From the NCBI RefSeq assembly GCF_001428365.1, contig NZ_LMSH01000002.1:370796-434795 (forward strand): a stretch of 64,000 nucleotides of DNA, written 5' to 3'. Origin of the DNA: Arthrobacter sp. Soil763. GTDB taxonomy: Bacteria; Actinomycetota; Actinomycetes; Actinomycetales; Micrococcaceae. Below the pieces are notes generated by a model. The model saw nothing but the letters and a program-made list of their open reading frames with translations. It was not told the DNA's origin and did not search any database. How positions within the stretch are numbered: the stretch's first letter is position 1; each line of letters starts with the position of its first letter. Positions 40,837 through 49,776 of the stretch are shown here, piece by piece. A program made the position numbers and the translations under genes.

Positions 40837-41805
40837 ATGACTGAGTTGCCAAGGTTGATTTTGGCCCGCGAACACATCGAGCACGGGCTTTCGCCCAAGG
40901 AGCTGGCACGGCGCTGCCGGTCCGGGGCGCTGGTGCGGGTGCGCCAGGGCGTCTATGTCGACGGCGGCGTGTGGCGGGCCCTGAAACCCTGGGATCAGTA
41001 CCGCCTTAGGGTCAGTGCAGCCGCGGAGACATTCGTTGCCCCGACGATTTTTGCCCGGCACTCCGCGGCTTCGGTATGGAAGATACCGACCATCGGGATC
41101 CGGCAGCCCGTCCATGCCCTGACGCTGCAGAACGACGGCGGCCGCTCACGGGCGGGCGTGCGGCGGCACTACTCGCCGCAGGACGGGCTGGAATATGTCG
41201 AACGCGACGGGCTGTTGGTGACTAGCAGGGTTCGCACCGTGCTGGATCTTGCCGCCTTCACGCCCTTTGCCGAGGCGGTAGTTCCCCTCGACTACGTCCT
41301 GAAACCCGACGCCGAGCAGCGGCTGTCATCCCTGACCAAAGAGCAGCTTCTGGCCGGGATCGAGGGGAACTACTCGGCGGCGGCGGCACGGCGGATCAGG
41401 ACGGTGGTGGAGTTCGCTGATCCGAGCTCTGGATCGGCGGGGGAGTCCTTCGGGCGGGCGCTCATGCGTGTGGCCGGGCTTCAGGCCCCGGACCTCCAAT
41501 ACGAGGTTCGTGATGAGGCGGGACTCGTGGGCTACACGGACTACTACTGGGACGATGTGCGGATTGCAGGTGAGTTCGATGGCGTCGAGAAGTACCTCAA
41601 GCCCGAATACCTCAAGGGCCGAACGCCGGCACAGGCCGTCATCGATGAAAAGATGCGGGAAGACCGGATCCGGGCGCAGGGATATGGTGTGGTCCGCTGG
41701 GTATGGTCGGATCTGATAGAGCCGAGCCGGCTGGAGCGGAAGCTTGCGGCGGCCGGGGTGCCCCGGCGTCGTGCCCGCTCTGCTGGAGAAGTCCGGCGGG
41801 GATGA
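40837..41805 (+). CDS. AbiEi-like/DUF559-type orphan protein
   Basis: A 322-residue protein. The N-terminus (LSPKELARRCRSGALVRVRQ then GVYVDG) resembles the winged-helix of AbiEi-family antitoxins. The C-terminal third has a Vsr/DUF559-like PD-(D/E)xK pattern: an early Glu (AGESFGRAL), GYTDYYWDDVRIAGEFDGVE with the EFDG acid pair, K, then EKMREDRIRAQGYGVVRWVW. No toxin gene is adjacent. A 27-bp perfect palindrome begins 17 bp after the stop. A distant paralogue lies at 49777-50598. Function unknown; nuclease activity is only inferred from the residue pattern. Confidence 0.75.
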   Translation: MTELPRLILAREHIEHGLSPKELARRCRSGALVRVRQGVYVDGGVWRALKPWDQYRLRVSAAAETFVAPTIFARHSAASVWKIPTIGIRQPVHALTLQNDGGRSRAGVRRHYSPQDGLEYVERDGLLVTSRVRTVLDLAAFTPFAEAVVPLDYVLKPDAEQRLSSLTKEQLLAGIEGNYSAAAARRIRTVVEFADPSSGSAGESFGRALMRVAGLQAPDLQYEVRDEAGLVGYTDYYWDDVRIAGEFDGVEKYLKPEYLKGRTPAQAVIDEKMREDRIRAQGYGVVRWVWSDLIEPSRLERKLAAAGVPRRRARSAGEVRRG

Positions 41806-41821
41806 CACGCGAACCACTTCT

Positions 41822-41880
41822 CGACGCGCAAATGCCCCTGCGCTGCCGGAATTCGGCAGCGCAGGGGCATTTGCGCGTCG
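41822..41880. terminator. 27-bp perfect inverted repeat (terminator or mobile palindrome)
   Basis: Arms 41822-41848 and 41854-41880 are perfectly complementary around the 5-nt loop GAATT. The left arm begins CGACGCGCAAATGCCCCTGC. It lies between the convergent AbiEi-like gene and the ABC ATPase gene, 17 bp and 41 bp from their stops, so a bidirectional terminator fits. There is no T tract and the stem is longer than needed. Confidence 0.75.
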
Positions 41881-41920
41881 CAAGCGGAGTCCCGCCGCAA
41901 AAAAGGAAAGCGGTGCGGGA

Positions 41921-42718
41921 TTACTCCGCGATGTCGATGTGCGTCGGGTCGAGGACCCGGCGCAGGAATTCCTGGGTGCGGGGCTGCGTCGGGGCGCCGA
42001 TGACCTGTTCGGCCGCGCCCTCTTCGACGACCACGCCGCCGTCCATGAAGACCACCCGGTCGGCCACCTCGCGGGCGAAGCCCATCTCGTGGGTCACCAC
42101 CAGCATGGTCATGCCTTCCTTGGCCAGGTTCCGCATGACGGCGAGCACATCGCCCACCGTCTCAGGGTCCAGGGCCGACGTCGGCTCGTCGAAGAGCATC
42201 AGTTCGGGGTCCATGCTCAGCGCCCGGGCGATCGCCACGCGCTGCTGCTGGCCGCCGGAGAGCTGGTCCGGGAAGCGGTCAGCGAGGTGGTCCAGACCCA
42301 CCCGCGCGAGGTTCTTCCGGGCCACTTCCGCGGCGTCGGCCTGGCTGCGCTTGAGCACCTTGGTCTGCGCGATGGTGCAGTTCTGCAGTGCGCTCAGGTG
42401 CGGGAAGAGGTTGAACTGCTGGAACACCATGCCGACCTTGCGGCGCATCTTGTCGATGTCCACGTCCGGGTCCGTCGACTCAAAACCACCGACGTGGATG
42501 GTGCCCACGTTGGGCTGCTCAAGCAGGTTCACGCAGCGCAGCAGGGTGGACTTGCCGGAGCCGGACGGTCCGATCAGGCAGACCACTTCGCCGGGGGCGA
42601 CCTCCAGGTCGATGCCCTTGAGGACCTCGTTGGAGCCGTAGGACTTGCGGAGCTCCTTGATGGAGACACCGGCGGCCTGGATCTGCTTCGCGGCAGCCGA
42701 TGACGTTGATTCAGCCAT
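41921..42718 (-). CDS. Polar amino-acid ABC transporter, ATP-binding protein
   Basis: A 265-residue GlnQ/ArtP-type ATPase: Walker [14 protein letters not shown]-loop [15 protein letters not shown], signature [15 protein letters not shown], Walker [15 protein letters not shown] and the switch His in VVTHEMGFA. It energises uptake by the permease and binding protein encoded upstream in the same minus-strand unit, 8 bp after the permease stop. Substrate probably glutamate, glutamine or another polar amino acid. Confidence 0.95.
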   Translation of the reverse strand: MAESTSSAAAKQIQAAGVSIKELRKSYGSNEVLKGIDLEVAPGEVVCLIGPSGSGKSTLLRCVNLLEQPNVGTIHVGGFESTDPDVDIDKMRRKVGMVFQQFNLFPHLSALQNCTIAQTKVLKRSQADAAEVARKNLARVGLDHLADRFPDQLSGGQQQRVAIARALSMDPELMLFDEPTSALDPETVGDVLAVMRNLAKEGMTMLVVTHEMGFAREVADRVVFMDGGVVVEEGAAEQVIGAPTQPRTQEFLRRVLDPTHIDIAE

Positions 42719-42726
42719 GGTGACTC

Positions 42727-43518
42727 CTAGCCCTTCGTCTTGGCGGTTCGGGATTCAAAGCGGCGGGCCAGAATGCCGAGCGGAACGGTGATGATCAGGT
42801 AGCAGGCGCCGGCAATCACGAGCGGGGTCAGGCCGGCGTTGGGCTGGGTGATGCCGTCGCGGCCGAACTTGGTGAGCTCGTACTGCGACGCGGCCAGGCC
42901 CAGCAGGTAGACCAGGGAGGAATCCTTGGTCAGCAGGATGACCTCGTTGGTCAGCGGCGGCAGCACGATCTTGAAGGCCTGCGGGATCACGATCGAGACC
43001 ATGGCCCGCCAATGCGGCATGCCCAGCGACCGGGCGGCCTCCAGTTGGCCCTTGGGGACCGCCTGCAGGCCGGCGCGGAGGGTTTCGGCGATGTAGGCCG
43101 CGGCCACCATGCCCAGCGCCAGCATCACCGTGACGTAAATGTCGAACCGGACGCCGAAGGCGGTCGGGATGCCGAAGCCGAAGGCAATGAACACCAGCAG
43201 CGCCGGGACGCCGCGGAAGAACTCGATGTAGAGGGTGGCGATCCAGCGCCACACCGCCACCGAGGACAGCTTCATCAGCGCCAGCAGCAGGCCGCCGGAC
43301 AGGCCCACCACGAAGCTCAGCGCGGTGTAGATCAGGGTGTTCTTCAGCGCCAGGGTGATGATCTCCGGGAACTGCTTGACCGCCGAATCCCAGTTGAAGA
43401 ATGCCTTGCCGATGGAGGCCCAGTCGGCGAAAAGAATAAACAGGACGACGGCGAGCGCCAGCAGTCCGTACTGAACGGACCGGCTCACGCGGGCCCGTTG
43501 GCGAACAGTCATTGCCAT
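42727..43518 (-). CDS. Polar amino-acid ABC transporter permease
   Basis: A 263-residue inner-membrane permease of the HisM/GlnP type with about five helices. The typical segments are [40 protein letters not shown] and the ATPase-contact loop [20 protein letters not shown]. It is the only permease gene of the operon, so a homodimer is expected. The gap to the binding-protein gene holds a stable hairpin (43543-43596) that probably lowers its expression relative to the binding protein. Confidence 0.94.
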   Translation of the reverse strand: MAMTVRQRARVSRSVQYGLLALAVVLFILFADWASIGKAFFNWDSAVKQFPEIITLALKNTLIYTALSFVVGLSGGLLLALMKLSSVAVWRWIATLYIEFFRGVPALLVFIAFGFGIPTAFGVRFDIYVTVMLALGMVAAAYIAETLRAGLQAVPKGQLEAARSLGMPHWRAMVSIVIPQAFKIVLPPLTNEVILLTKDSSLVYLLGLAASQYELTKFGRDGITQPNAGLTPLVIAGACYLIITVPLGILARRFESRTAKTKG

Positions 43519-43542
43519 GTGATTTGCCTTTTACATGTTGCG

Positions 43543-43596
43543 GGGCGGTTCCGGGTCAGGTCGCGGCCGAGGCCGGTGGCTGAGCCGGAACCGCCC
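43543..43596 (-). terminator. Intercistronic attenuating hairpin of the amino-acid ABC operon
   Basis: Perfect 12-bp arms GGGCGGTTCCGG (43543-43554) and CCGGAACCGCCC (43585-43596) enclose a 30-nt GC-rich loop. Located between the binding-protein and permease genes, it fits the usual role of partly terminating or stabilising the upstream mRNA so that binding protein is made in excess. Confidence 0.7.
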
Positions 43597-43622
43597 TGCT
43601 GTGGTCGGTCCGGGCGGGCAGG

Positions 43623-44429
43623 TTACTTGGCGGCTTCGCCGAACCAGGTGGTCTTGAGCTTTGCCATGGTGCCGTCGTCAGACAGGCGCTTGAGCGTCTT
43701 GTCGACGGATTCGGTCATCGCCTTGTTGTCCTTCTTGACCGCGATGCCGAGCTTCTCGCCGGTCTTGTAGGTCTCGGCGAACACCAGGGAGTCATCGCCC
43801 TTGGCTGCGAAGCCCAGCACGGACTGGTTGTTGATCGCGGCGTCGACACCGCCGGTCTTGATCGCCTGGATCAGGAGGCCGGTGTTCTCGTACTGGATCG
43901 TTTCCAGGCCCTTGGACTTGGCGTACTCTTCGCCGGTGGTGCCCTGCTGGACGCCGACCTTCTTGCCCTTGAGGTCGGCCAGGTTCTTCAGCCCGGACGC
44001 CTTGGTCACGAGCAGCGACAGGTCGTCGTCCAGGTACGGGGTGGAGAAGTCCATGACCGTCTTGCGGGCGTCGGTGATGGAGATACCGGAGATCGCGACG
44101 TCGCACTGGTTGGTGTTGAGCGCCTGGCCGGACTGGATGCCTTCGAACGCCACGGTCAGGACGTTGGGCTCGACCTTGAGGTCCTTGGCGACCTCGGCAG
44201 CCAGGTCCATGTCGAAGCCGACGTTCTTGCCGTCCTTGACGAACTCAAACGGCTCGTAGGGGATGTCGGAGCAGACCGTGAGCTTGCCGGACTCGATCAG
44301 CTTCACGCCGGAGTCGGTGGTGGTCGATCCGCCGGAAGAGCTGCAGCCGGTCAGGGCGAGGGCGCCGACCGCTGCGATGGCGGCCGCCTTGGCCGCGGAA
44401 CCGGCCAGGAAGGAACGGGAGATCAGCAT
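43623..44429 (-). CDS. Amino-acid ABC transporter substrate-binding lipoprotein
   Basis: A 268-residue family-3 binding protein. A lipobox (ALALTGCSSS, lipidated Cys near residue 31) follows a hydrophobic signal. The mature part has the family pattern KLTVCSDIPYEPFEFVKDGK, VGFDMDLAAEVAKDLKVEP, CDVAISGISITDARKTVMDF and GKKVGVQQGTTGEEYAKSKG. Polar amino acid uptake. First gene of the unit; AAAAGG lies five bases before the ATG. Confidence 0.95.
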   Translation of the reverse strand: MLISRSFLAGSAAKAAAIAAVGALALTGCSSSGGSTTTDSGVKLIESGKLTVCSDIPYEPFEFVKDGKNVGFDMDLAAEVAKDLKVEPNVLTVAFEGIQSGQALNTNQCDVAISGISITDARKTVMDFSTPYLDDDLSLLVTKASGLKNLADLKGKKVGVQQGTTGEEYAKSKGLETIQYENTGLLIQAIKTGGVDAAINNQSVLGFAAKGDDSLVFAETYKTGEKLGIAVKKDNKAMTESVDKTLKRLSDDGTMAKLKTTWFGEAAK

Positions 44430-44464
44430 TATTTACCTTTTGTTGCAGGGGCATGCATGACTAA

Positions 44465-44545
44465 AACGGCTTATAGTCTATCGCCGAATAAGAGATGTGC
44501 ATCACAGAAAACTAAGATTCACTATTGGATAACTAATCCCGCCCA
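44465..44545 (-). promoter_or_regulatory. AT-rich promoter region of the amino-acid ABC operon
   Basis: This stretch upstream of the binding-protein gene is distinctly AT-rich. On the minus strand it holds TAGACTATAAG (44470-44480), a good -10 candidate, and further upstream TTAGTTATCCAATAGTGAAT. No exact -35 can be fixed. The remaining bases up to the menF stop at 44668 show nothing else recognisable. Confidence 0.4.
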
Positions 44546-44667
44546 TAGTACAAGCCCTTCTCCGGCGAGCGTGTCTGTGATCCCGGATTCCGCGCCTCCG
44601 GTGCGTGCGCCCGGCGGATCGAGCGGCCAGCCGGGACGGCCGCGCCCCGCGCACCGCCGTGCCGCCG

Positions 44668-46011
44668 TCAGGAACTGATGCCAAGGGATTCCAGCATGGG
44701 GCGGAACTTGGCCCAGGTCTCGGCGAGTTCGGCCTCGGGCACGGAGCCCTCCACGACGCCGCAGCCGGCGTAGAGCCGGACCGTGTCCGGTCCCTCGATG
44801 ACCGCCCCGCGCAGCGCGATGCCCCATTCGCCGTTGCCGGCGGCGTCGAGCCAGCCCACCGGGCCGGCGTACGGGCCGCGGTCCAGGTGCTCGAGCTTGC
44901 GGATCAGCGCGCCCGCCACGGTCGTGGGCGTGCCGCACACCGCGGCCGTGGGGTGCAGGGCGTTGATCAGCGCCAGACAGGTGGGGACGTGGCCCTCCAC
45001 CTCGGCCAGTTCGGCCTTGACGTCGGAGGCGAGGTGCCAGACGTTGGGCAGTTCCAGGATGAACGGTTCGCTGTGGGCGTTCATGGCCTCCGAAAACGGG
45101 GCCAGCTGGGTGGTCAGCGAGGCGATGGCGATGTCGTGCTCGTGCCGCTGCTTCTCGGATCCGGCCAGCACGCGCTCGGCGAACTCCAGCGGCGGCCCGT
45201 CCATGCCCTCGGCGTCCCGGCGGTCCAGGGTTCCGGCCAGGACCCGGGCCTGCGCCGTCCTGCCCTCCACCTGGATCAGCATCTCGGGCGTGGAGCCGAC
45301 CAGGCCGTCGACGCCGTAGGTCCAGCACTCGCGGTAGCGCACCGCGAGTTCCCGCAGGATCCCGGCCGCGGTGACGCCGTCGGGCACGGTGGCGACGACG
45401 TCGCGCGCCAGCACCAGCTTCTCCAGCGCGCCCGTGCGGATTTCGGCGACCCCCTCGGCGACGGCGGCCATCCATTCCGCCTCGCTGAGCGAGCCGGTGC
45501 TGAGCTTGGCCTCGACCGCGGGGCGGACGGCGGTCCCGCCCGGGGGCGGGGCGGCCGCCGTGCCGGGGGCCTCCACCCAGCGCCGCAGGGCGGCACGCGC
45601 ACCGGCGTCGGTGAGCTCGACGCCGTCGAACGTCAGTTGCGTCAGCCACGCCCTGCCGTCCCGCAGACCCACCACGATTTCGGGGACGATCAGCCGGGAT
45701 TCGTGCGCGGAGGTCTTGGAGAAGGCAAAGGAACCGAAGGCCACCGGCCCGGTGCCGGGGCAGTCGACGGCGTCCGTGACCTCGGCCTCGAGGACCAGGT
45801 GGCGCCACCAGATGTCGGCTTCCAGGAACCGGTCCGGGCCGGTGGCGGTGAACCGGGCGACCTCGCCGAAGCCGACCAGGCCGGCCTCGCGCCGGGTCCA
45901 GCAGAGGACGTCGTCGCGGACCAGAAACGACGGCAGCCCCCCGGGGAATGACTCTGCATCAAGGGGGACTGTCAGGGTCCTGATAATTCTGGTATGGAGC
46001 GCGCTCGTCAT
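44668..46011 (-). CDS. menF: Isochorismate synthase
   Basis: A 447-residue chorismate-binding enzyme catalysing the first committed menaquinone step. The C-terminal 270 residues are the catalytic domain: IRTGALEKLVLARDVVATVP with the general-base Lys, ECWTYGVDGLVGSTPEMLIQ, LAGTLDRRDAEGMDGPPLE, HPTAAVCGTPTTVAGALIRK and YAGCGVVEGSVPEAELAETW. Siderophore isochorismate synthases are similar, but the neighbours menD and menG make the respiratory role likely. Divergent from menG with 86 bp between starts. Confidence 0.92.
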   Translation of the reverse strand: MTSALHTRIIRTLTVPLDAESFPGGLPSFLVRDDVLCWTRREAGLVGFGEVARFTATGPDRFLEADIWWRHLVLEAEVTDAVDCPGTGPVAFGSFAFSKTSAHESRLIVPEIVVGLRDGRAWLTQLTFDGVELTDAGARAALRRWVEAPGTAAAPPPGGTAVRPAVEAKLSTGSLSEAEWMAAVAEGVAEIRTGALEKLVLARDVVATVPDGVTAAGILRELAVRYRECWTYGVDGLVGSTPEMLIQVEGRTAQARVLAGTLDRRDAEGMDGPPLEFAERVLAGSEKQRHEHDIAIASLTTQLAPFSEAMNAHSEPFILELPNVWHLASDVKAELAEVEGHVPTCLALINALHPTAAVCGTPTTVAGALIRKLEHLDRGPYAGPVGWLDAAGNGEWGIALRGAVIEGPDTVRLYAGCGVVEGSVPEAELAETWAKFRPMLESLGISS

Positions 46012-46097
46012 GATGAGCTAACACTACTCCCGCCGCGCGCCGCGCCCCGGCCGGAAGGCGGTTAGGGGGTGGGTCGAAGTTTTGAGACAATGACGGG

Positions 46098-46889
46098 GTG
46101 AACCGAGCATCCTTGGATAAGCGTCCGGACGAAGTAGCGACGATGTTTGACGACGTCGCCCCCAAATACGACGTCGTGAACGATGTCCTGTCCATGGGGC
46201 AGACCCGCCGCTGGCGGCGGATCGTGGTCGAGGCCATGGATGTGAAGGCCGGCCAGCGCGTGCTGGACCTGGCCGCGGGGACCGGCACCTCCAGCGAACC
46301 CTACGCCGACGCCGGCATCGACGTGGTCGCCTGCGACTTCTCCCTGGGCATGCTCAAGGTCGGCAAGCGCCGCCGCCCGGACATCAACTTCATCGCCGGG
46401 GACGCCACCCGCCTGCCGTTCGCGGACAACACCTTCGATGCCAGCACGATTTCCTTCGGCCTGCGCAACGTCAACGAGCCCAAGAAGGCCCTTGCCGAGA
46501 TGCTCCGGGTGACCAAGCCCGGCGGCCGGCTGGTCATTGCCGAGTTCTCCCAGCCGGTCGTGCCGCTGTGGCGCACCATGTACACCGAGTACCTGATGCG
46601 CGCGCTGCCCGCCATCGCCGTCAAGGTCTCCTCGAACCCCGACGCCTACGTCTACCTGGCCGAGTCCATCCGCGCCTGGCCGGACCAGGACCACCTGGCC
46701 GCCTGGCTGCAGGAAGCCGGCTGGGAGGACGTCACGTACCGCAACCTCAGCGGCGGCATCGTCGCGGTCCACCGCGCCCGGAAGCCGGACGGCCCCGGCG
46801 CCGGTCCGGCGGCGGGCGCCAAGGCCCTCGCCAGCCACACCGGCCCCGTGGCCAAGCTGCGGCGCAACATCACCCGGCCCCAGCGTTAG
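46098..46889 (+). CDS. menG: Demethylmenaquinone methyltransferase
   Basis: A 263-residue UbiE/MenG methyltransferase: [20 protein letters not shown] near the start, SAM-binding [18 protein letters not shown], then [20 protein letters not shown] and [20 protein letters not shown]. It adds the final ring methyl of menaquinone. GTG start; GACAAT lies six bases before it, consistent with a leaderless message. The C-terminal 30 residues are Ala/Gly-rich. Followed 12 bp later by menJ. Confidence 0.95.
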   Translation: MNRASLDKRPDEVATMFDDVAPKYDVVNDVLSMGQTRRWRRIVVEAMDVKAGQRVLDLAAGTGTSSEPYADAGIDVVACDFSLGMLKVGKRRRPDINFIAGDATRLPFADNTFDASTISFGLRNVNEPKKALAEMLRVTKPGGRLVIAEFSQPVVPLWRTMYTEYLMRALPAIAVKVSSNPDAYVYLAESIRAWPDQDHLAAWLQEAGWEDVTYRNLSGGIVAVHRARKPDGPGAGPAAGAKALASHTGPVAKLRRNITRPQR

Positions 46890-46901
46890 CCGACCGCAGC
46901 C

Positions 46902-48260
46902 GTGAAAGTTCTGATCGTCGGAGCCGGTCCTGCCGGGTCCACCGCCGCGTTTTACCTTGCCCGGGCCGGCGTCGAGGTCACGGTGCTGGAAAAGACCAGT
47001 TTCCCGCGCGAAAAGGTCTGCGGCGACGGCCTGACCCCGCGCGCGGTCCGCGAGATCCAGAAGCTCGGCCTGCCGCACCCCGAATCCGAGGGCTGGCGGC
47101 GGAACAAGGGCCTGCGGCTCATCGCGGGCGGCCGCACCATCGAACTGCCCTGGCCCGAGGTCTCCGACTTCCCGCAGTACGGCCTGATCCGCACCCGGCT
47201 GGGCTTTGACGAGGAACTCGCCCGGCACGCGGAGTCCGCCGGCGCCGTCATCCTGGAACGCCACAGCGTCACCGAGGCGCTGCGCTCCGACGACGGCCGG
47301 GTCACCGGCGTCCGCGCCGCCGTCCTGGATGACAACGGCCGGAAGACCGGGCAGACCCTGGACTTCGCCGCCGACGTCGTCCTCGCCGCCGACGGCAACT
47401 CAAGCCGCACCGCCGTCTCGCTCGGCCTGCAGAAGCGCGACGACCGCCCGCTGGGGGTGGCGGTGCGCACCTACTTCACCAGCCCGCGGCACGACGACGA
47501 CTGGATGGAAGGCTGGCTGGAGCTTCGCTCCTCGGCCCGCCCCGGCGCCCGCGGCGGGGACCTCCTGCCCGGTTACGGCTGGGTGTTCGGCGTCGGCGAC
47601 GGCACCTCGAACGTGGGCCTGGGCATCCTGAACTCCTCCAAGGAGTTCGGCAAGCTCGACTACAAGGAGGTCCTGCGCGACTGGACCGCCGGGATGCCGG
47701 CCGAATGGGGCTTCACGCCGGAAAACCAGGTGGGGGAGATCCGCGGCGCCGCCCTGCCGATGGGCTTCAACCGGACCCCGCACTACGCGCCGGGCGTGCT
47801 GCTGCTAGGCGACGCCGGCGGCATGGTCTCCCCGTTCAACGGCGAAGGCATCTCCTATGCGATGGAGTCCGCCCGGTTCGCGGCTGAGTTCATCATCGAC
47901 GCCGCGGCCCGGACCGCCGCGGCTGGCTGGAGCAGCGCCGACACCGACGCACGCCTTGCCGGCTATGCCGACTACGTGCGGGACCAGTGGGGTTCGCACT
48001 TCACCCTGGGCCGGGCGTTTGCCGCCGTGATCGGGAAGCCCGCGGTCATGAAGCTGGCGCTCCGGACCGGCATGCCCCTGCCGCTGCTGATGAAGTTCGT
48101 CGTCCGGCTGCTGGCCAACCTGACCGATCCTTCCGCCAAGGGGCTCGAGGACCGGACGATCCGTATCCTGGAGGCCCTCGTTCCGGCCACCTCCAACACC
48201 CGGCCTGCTCCGGACTCAAATCCGCGGATTCCGCAACAAAAAGTTAGGGTTAACCCGTGA
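46902..48260 (+). CDS. menJ: Menaquinone beta-isoprene reductase (MenJ-like, geranylgeranyl reductase family)
   Basis: A 452-residue FAD protein: FAD-binding VLIVGAGPAGSTAAFYLARA, the family segment FPREKVCGDGLTPRAVREIQ, ADVVLAADGNSSRTAVSLGL and the late LLLGDAGGMVSPFNGEGISY. In mycobacteria MenJ saturates one isoprene unit of the menaquinone side chain. Location between menG and a polyprenyl diphosphate synthase, with GTG start and a 4-bp overlap with the next gene, strongly supports that role over general geranylgeranyl reduction. Confidence 0.88.
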   Translation: MKVLIVGAGPAGSTAAFYLARAGVEVTVLEKTSFPREKVCGDGLTPRAVREIQKLGLPHPESEGWRRNKGLRLIAGGRTIELPWPEVSDFPQYGLIRTRLGFDEELARHAESAGAVILERHSVTEALRSDDGRVTGVRAAVLDDNGRKTGQTLDFAADVVLAADGNSSRTAVSLGLQKRDDRPLGVAVRTYFTSPRHDDDWMEGWLELRSSARPGARGGDLLPGYGWVFGVGDGTSNVGLGILNSSKEFGKLDYKEVLRDWTAGMPAEWGFTPENQVGEIRGAALPMGFNRTPHYAPGVLLLGDAGGMVSPFNGEGISYAMESARFAAEFIIDAAARTAAAGWSSADTDARLAGYADYVRDQWGSHFTLGRAFAAVIGKPAVMKLALRTGMPLPLLMKFVVRLLANLTDPSAKGLEDRTIRILEALVPATSNTRPAPDSNPRIPQQKVRVNP

Positions 48261-49357
48261 CCAACTCTGCAGACCAAAGCTGGACGCACGCCGGACACGG
48301 CCTGCCGGGCACCGAGCCCGACCTGAACACCACCGCCATCGCCACCGGGCTCCAGCTGCCGGCAGGCTTCGCGGCAATCGCCGGGGACCCCGAGCTGGGC
48401 CCGGCCATCACCACGAACCTCGCCCGGGTGGAGAAGAAGCTGCGTGAGGCGATCGCCAACTCCGACCCGCTGGCCGACGCCACGTCCCGCCACCTGGTGG
48501 AGGCCGGCGGCAAGCGCATCCGGCCCCTGCTGACCCTGCTCTGCGCCCACCTGGGTGACGCCTCCCTGCCGGCGGTGGTGCAGGCCGCCGTCGTCGTCGA
48601 ACTCACCCACCTGGCCACGCTGTACCACGACGACGTCATGGACTCCGCCCCCTTCCGCCGCGGTGCGCCCACCGCGCACGAGGTCTGGGGCAACTCGGTG
48701 GCCGTGCTGACCGGTGACCTGATCTTTGCCCGGGCGTCGATCCTGGTCTCCGAACTCGGCTCCCGCGCCCTCGGCATCCAGGCCCGCACCTTCGAGCGGC
48801 TGTGCCTGGGCCAGCTGCACGAGACCGTGGGTCCGCGGCCGGACGAGGACCCGGTCGCGCATTACCTCTCTGTCATCGCGGACAAGACCGGCTCCCTGGT
48901 GGCAGCTTCCGGTCAGCTCGGCGCGATCTTCGCCAACGCCGATCCGGCGTACGAGCCGCTGCTGGTCGAGTACGGCGAGAAGGTCGGCGTCGCGTTCCAG
49001 CTGGCCGACGACGTCATTGATGTCACCGGCGTCAAGGTCAAGTCCGGCAAGTCTCCCGGCACCGACCTGCGCGAGGGCGTTCCCACCCTGCCGGTGTTGC
49101 TGCTGCGCAAGGCCGTGGCCGACGGTGACGGATCCGCCACCGAGCTGCTGCAGCTGATCGACGGCGACCTCAGCTCCGACGAAGCACTCGCGGCCGCTGT
49201 CGCCGGGCTGCGCGAGCACCCGGTGACCGCCGAGTCCTGGACCGTTGCGCGGTCCTGGGCCGATGAGGCGATCGCGGCGCTGGCCCCTCTGCCCGAGGGC
49301 GTGGTCAAGGATTCGCTGACCAGCTTCGCCCACGCCGTGGTCGACCGCAGCAGCTAG
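48257..49357 (+). CDS. Long-chain polyprenyl diphosphate synthase (menaquinone side chain)
   Basis: A 366-residue trans-isoprenyl diphosphate synthase: LVEAGGKRIRPLLTLLCAHL, first Asp-rich motif in LATLYHDDVMDSAPFRRGAP, and second Asp-rich motif VAFQLADDVIDVTGVKVKSG. It elongates farnesyl/geranylgeranyl diphosphate to the C40-C50 chain attached by MenA. About 45 N-terminal residues are extra. GTG overlaps the menJ stop. Chain length cannot be read with confidence. Confidence 0.92.
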   Translation: MTNSADQSWTHAGHGLPGTEPDLNTTAIATGLQLPAGFAAIAGDPELGPAITTNLARVEKKLREAIANSDPLADATSRHLVEAGGKRIRPLLTLLCAHLGDASLPAVVQAAVVVELTHLATLYHDDVMDSAPFRRGAPTAHEVWGNSVAVLTGDLIFARASILVSELGSRALGIQARTFERLCLGQLHETVGPRPDEDPVAHYLSVIADKTGSLVAASGQLGAIFANADPAYEPLLVEYGEKVGVAFQLADDVIDVTGVKVKSGKSPGTDLREGVPTLPVLLLRKAVADGDGSATELLQLIDGDLSSDEALAAAVAGLREHPVTAESWTVARSWADEAIAALAPLPEGVVKDSLTSFAHAVVDRSS

Positions 49358-49385
49358 AGCGTCCGCGGGCTGCCGTTTGTGGCCC

Positions 49386-49417
49386 GCCCGGTCAGGGCTG
49401 ACCGGGCTGCCCGGGCA
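49386..49417 (+). terminator. GC-rich terminator hairpin after the polyprenyl synthase gene
   Basis: Arms GCCCGGTCA and TGACCGGGC (49386-49394, 49399-49407) pair perfectly around the tetraloop GGGC. They are followed at once by the palindrome TGCCCGGGCA (49408-49417). It lies 28 bp after the stop of the menG-menJ-synthase operon. No T run, as is common in high-GC actinobacteria. Confidence 0.65.
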
Positions 49418-49433
49418 GGGCTGCTTAAACGGG

Positions 49434-49491
49434 AATGGCCCCGGTTCCTTACAACGTAACGAGTCGTCCGTTGTAAGGAACCGGGGCCATT
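49434..49491. repeat. 23-bp perfect inverted repeat (12-nt loop)
   Basis: Arms 49434-49456 and 49469-49491 are perfectly complementary; the left arm begins AATGGCCCCGGTTCCTTACA and the loop is TAACGAGTCGTC. It is separate from the preceding GC terminator and belongs to the same structural class as 3927-3985 and 11900-11948, with unrelated sequence. Confidence 0.8.
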
Positions 49492-49545
49492 TCTCCGTTC
49501 GCATCAGATTCACCGGAGGCATTTGGTGAACCCATGAATAAGCTT

Positions 49546-49561
49546 ATGACAGTTCTGTCAT
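49546..49561. promoter_or_regulatory. Perfect 16-bp palindrome ATGACAG-TT-CTGTCAT
   Basis: A compact symmetrical site in an AT-rich stretch, about 215 bp upstream of the DUF559-like gene. It is followed by TTGATC and TTGACT, which could be -35 elements. Size and symmetry suit a dimeric repressor; none can be named. Confidence 0.35.
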
Positions 49562-49776
49562 GTTGTCTAGTTGATCTGTAAATTGACTGTCACGAGCTTC
49601 GCGTTCGGTAGGTGTCGGACTTTCTCCACCTCTGCACGCTCCCGGCCTCGACCGACCGGCGAGTCGGGCCGACGCGCCGTCGGACGTCTCCGACCCTGGG
49701 GAGAATCCAACCCGGCTTGTCCACATAGGACCCGGAGGGCCGCCCAGCGGTAGGTCCGGACAGGTCCACTGGAGGC

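Larger units (their letters stand above)
49358..49776. other. Intergenic region with terminator, long hairpin and palindrome
   Basis: No gene is recognised in these 419 bp. It holds, in order, a GC hairpin (49386-49407), a 23-bp perfect inverted repeat (49434-49491), a 16-bp palindrome (49546-49561) and a comparatively AT-rich stretch to about 49600. The last part (49600-49776) shows no clear feature. A 15-codon frame at 49534-49581 is not credible as a gene. Confidence 0.6.

Noticed and set aside
49534..49581. 15-codon frame containing CysCys in the intergenic region
   Set aside because: No ribosome site at proper distance, it covers a palindromic operator-like site, and no cysteine-related gene follows.
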